This document shows, in pieces, positions 5,185 to 7,391 of a stretch of DNA of 7,391 nucleotides. The notes beneath the pieces were generated by a model. It made no database searches and had not been told where the DNA came from. It saw nothing but the letters and a program-made list of their open reading frames with translations. Both the position numbers and the translations under genes were made by a program. How positions within the stretch are numbered: the first letter of the stretch is position 1; each line of letters opens with the position of its first letter. The stretch is taken from positions 1 to 7,391 of the forward strand of contig JAEKKE010000315.1 in NCBI GenBank assembly GCA_019510535.1. The letters run 5' to 3'. This DNA is from Acidobacteriota bacterium. Its GTDB lineage: Bacteria; Acidobacteriota; Terriglobia; Terriglobales; Acidobacteriaceae.

Positions 5185-7391
5185 ATGAAGATGTCAGTGC
5201 CCTCGCTTCTCGACTCTCGCTTTGACCATGACTCCTGCGGCGTTGGTTTCGTCGCTCAGGTGTCTGCCACGCCGTCGTATGACATTCTGGCCAAAGCCCT
5301 GACCGCCCTTGCCCGTCTCGCCCACCGCGGCGCGGTCGCGGCCGATGGCAAATCGTCGGATGGCGTAGGCATTATGGCCGCTGTACCGCGTGCGCTGCTT
5401 CTGGACGAGCTGAAACTGGACCTGCCGGCGGACAAACCGCTTGCCGTCGGCATGTGCTTCCTGCCGGTGGATTCGGCCAAAACGGAGGCCGCCATTGTCC
5501 GTTCCCTGGAGCTTCAGTCGTTTAAGGTCCTGGCGTGGCGTACGGTGCCGACCCGTCCGGAGACTCTGGGTGAGATCGCCCTCTCCACCATGCCTGTCAT
5601 CAAGCAGGTGATCGCCACCACTGACGACACCTCCACGGACGTGGAGCGCCGCCTGTACCTGGCGCGCAAGAAGTTTGACGGCTTCCTCGCCTCTGGCGAG
5701 GCTGACGGATACCTTTGTTCGCTCTCGACCCAGACCATCGTCTACAAGTCGATGTGCGCTGGCCGCCTGCTGCCGGAATTCTTTCCCGACCTGGCCAATC
5801 AGGCATTTGTGACGTCCTTCGCGCTCTTCCATCAGCGCTACGCCACCAACACCACGCCGACCTGGCACCGCGCACAGCCTTGTCGGGCTCTGGCGCATAA
5901 TGGCGAGATCAACACTGTCTGGGGCAACCGCGCCCGCATGGCTGCCCGCGATGCCACCCTGCCTGACGAGTGCAAGCCGATTCTGACGCAGGGCGGTTCC
6001 GATTCCACCTCTCTCGACGAGACCGTCGAACTGCTTCGCTACAACGGCCGTACGCTGCCTGAGTCCCTTCGCATGCTGGTACCTCCGGCCTACACCGCGA
6101 AGCCCTCTTCCTTCCTGCAGTACCACGTCGATATGGCTGAGCCCTGGGATGGCCCTGCTGCGCTCGGCTTTGCCGACGGTAAGGTCGTCGGTGCGGCCCT
6201 GGACCGTAACGGTCTGCGTCCCTCGCGCTATGCCGTCACCAATACCGGTATCGTCGTTGCCGGATCTGAGGCCGGCCTGGTTGATCTTGATCCGAATACG
6301 GTAATCGAGTCCGGACGTCTTGGTCCGGGTGAGATGTTCGTTGTTGATCTGATCGAGCACAAGGTGCTGCACAACGACGAGCTCTTCGACCTGTTCGATG
6401 CTGACCCGACTTACCAGCAGCTTCTCGCCGAGCAGACCCCGCTGGTCAAGGCCGATATCGCCGACACACGCGACCTGAAGTCTCTGCTGCCGATTCACCT
6501 TGCCTTTGGCTATACCAAGGAAGAGGTCCGCATGATCCTCGCGCCAATGGCGACCGAGGGCAAGGATCCGGTGTGGTCAATGGGTGACGATACGCCGCTC
6601 GCATTTCTGGCGAAGGCTCCGCGTCCGCTCTATGCCTACTTCCGCCAGCGCTTCGCCCAGGTAACCAATCCGGCGATCGATCCGCTCCGCGAGGCCTGCG
6701 TGGTTTCGCTGCATACACGCCTCGGTCCGTGGTCGCATATGCTCGACAAGCATGCTCCGCTGCCGGGTCTCTCGCTGTTCTCGCCGTTCCTTTCGCTGGG
6801 ACAGGCCGCCGCGCTGCGTGAGCACAAGTACGATCACGCCGCCAATCTGAAGACGGTCGAGCTGCCGTGTCTCTTCGATGCAACGACGACCCTCGAAGCA
6901 GGGCTTGAAGCAGTCGGCGAGCAGGCTGTGAGCCTGGTGCACAACGGCGCCGGCATTCTGCTGCTGACCGACCGTGGAGCTTCGGCCGCCTCGCTGCCGA
7001 TCCCCATGGCGATGGCCACTGCCTATGTCAATGAGGTCCTGATCAAGGCAGGCCTGCGCGCTAACGTGGGTATCGCTGTAGAAGCGGGAGACTGTCGCGA
7101 CATTCACCACGCCGCCGTCCTTATCGGCTACGGCGCAGGTGCGGTCTGTCCGTGGCTGGCCCTCGAAAGCGGCCGCGCTCTTACTCCCGCCGGAACCGAC
7201 CCCTACGAGTCCGAGAAGAAGATGCTCAAGGCGCTCGATACGGGTCTCGCTAAGATCATGTCGAAGATGGGTGTCTCGGTCGTCGACTCCTACCGCTCGG
7301 CCCATCTCTTCGATATCCTCGGTCTGCACATCAGTGTCGTCGATAAGTGCTTCCCGGAGACGCCGGCTCCTATCTCGGGCATCGGCTTTGC
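5185..7391 (+). CDS. gltB: Glutamate synthase large subunit, N-terminal half (runs off the window)
   Basis: GltB makes two glutamates from glutamine and 2-oxoglutarate; ammonia released in the amidotransferase domain is channelled to an FMN/iron-sulfur synthase domain. The frame is open for 735 codons of an expected ~1500. Cys18 in DSCGVGFVAQ is the expected N-terminal nucleophile after removal of a 17-residue propeptide, shorter than the 36-42 I recall for Azospirillum and E. coli. The class II amidotransferase domain (about 18-430) shows HQRYATNT (216-223), LAHNGEINT (236-244), GGSDSTSLDE (270-279), LDRNGLRPSRY and RLGPGEMFVVD. The central domain (from about 465) shows DDTPLAFL and FAQVTNPAIDPLRE. 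The FMN domain lies beyond the edge, so NADPH or ferredoxin dependence cannot be told. ATG 5185 has only a weak AGG 9 bases upstream. It is divergent from argR. Confidence 0.95.
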   Translation, partial: MKMSVPSLLDSRFDHDSCGVGFVAQVSATPSYDILAKALTALARLAHRGAVAADGKSSDGVGIMAAVPRALLLDELKLDLPADKPLAVGMCFLPVDSAKTEAAIVRSLELQSFKVLAWRTVPTRPETLGEIALSTMPVIKQVIATTDDTSTDVERRLYLARKKFDGFLASGEADGYLCSLSTQTIVYKSMCAGRLLPEFFPDLANQAFVTSFALFHQRYATNTTPTWHRAQPCRALAHNGEINTVWGNRARMAARDATLPDECKPILTQGGSDSTSLDETVELLRYNGRTLPESLRMLVPPAYTAKPSSFLQYHVDMAEPWDGPAALGFADGKVVGAALDRNGLRPSRYAVTNTGIVVAGSEAGLVDLDPNTVIESGRLGPGEMFVVDLIEHKVLHNDELFDLFDADPTYQQLLAEQTPLVKADIADTRDLKSLLPIHLAFGYTKEEVRMILAPMATEGKDPVWSMGDDTPLAFLAKAPRPLYAYFRQRFAQVTNPAIDPLREACVVSLHTRLGPWSHMLDKHAPLPGLSLFSPFLSLGQAAALREHKYDHAANLKTVELPCLFDATTTLEAGLEAVGEQAVSLVHNGAGILLLTDRGASAASLPIPMAMATAYVNEVLIKAGLRANVGIAVEAGDCRDIHHAAVLIGYGAGAVCPWLALESGRALTPAGTDPYESEKKMLKALDTGLAKIMSKMGVSVVDSYRSAHLFDILGLHISVVDKCFPETPAPISGIGF

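Noticed and set aside
5194..6498. A 434-codon open frame on the minus strand
   Set aside because: It lies antisense inside gltB, whose plus-strand frame carries unmistakable glutamate synthase motifs. The minus-strand product is Arg/Gly/Gln-rich with no recognisable motif, as expected of a codon-bias shadow.
6577..7329. A 250-codon open frame on the minus strand
   Set aside because: It is antisense to the gltB central domain and low in recognisable features; a shadow of GC-rich codon use.
1..7391. Search for a novel defence, mobile or CRISPR-type system
   Set aside because: Every long conserved frame belongs to arginine or glutamate synthesis. There are no direct-repeat arrays, transposase motifs, attachment sites or unusual domain fusions.

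Overview
This window holds an arginine-biosynthesis operon on the minus strand and, divergent from it on the plus strand, the first half of a glutamate synthase large-subunit gene. The moderately GC-rich composition, the tight gene packing and the family-level look of the proteins (for example the ArgH start KMWSGRFREPL) suggest a soil-type Gram-negative bacterium. My best guess is an acidobacterium (Acidobacteriaceae/Terriglobia). That is recognition from memory, not a computed placement.

Layout, in the direction of minus-strand transcription: a sigma70-type promoter and ARG-box operator (about 4944-4994), argR (4851-4411), argC (4406-3321), argB (3324-2542), argD (2539-1262), argF (1221-205), a 12-bp perfect inverted repeat (156-185), and argH (135 to 1, cut by the window edge). 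Gaps inside the operon run from a 4-base overlap to 69 bases, so one polycistronic mRNA is likely. The encoded enzymes take N-acetylglutamate through phosphorylation (ArgB), reduction (ArgC), transamination (ArgD), carbamoylation of ornithine (ArgF) and, after argininosuccinate synthase, cleavage to arginine (ArgH). The acetylation/deacetylation step (argA/argJ/argE) and argG are not in the window.

The regulator argR is the first gene of the operon it should control. Upstream are two tandem palindromes of the form TGNAT-N4-ATNCA, 20 bp apart, sitting on the -10 and start-site region of a TTGACA-N17-TATACA promoter. A third palindrome, TGAAT-N4-ATTCA, abuts the argR start codon. This predicts arginine feedback at transcription, with ArgR limiting its own synthesis together with the pathway.

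On the plus strand, gltB begins at 5185 and stays open to the window end (735 codons of an expected ~1500). It covers the glutamine amidotransferase domain and most or all of the central domain. Glutamate synthase makes glutamate, the starting material and amino donor for the arginine pathway, so the divergent pair is metabolically coherent.

I found no mobile element, CRISPR array, tRNA or rRNA. I do not see an undescribed system here. The most interesting parts are regulatory: the three ARG boxes, a small arginine-containing open frame in the leader, and the argF-argH hairpin.
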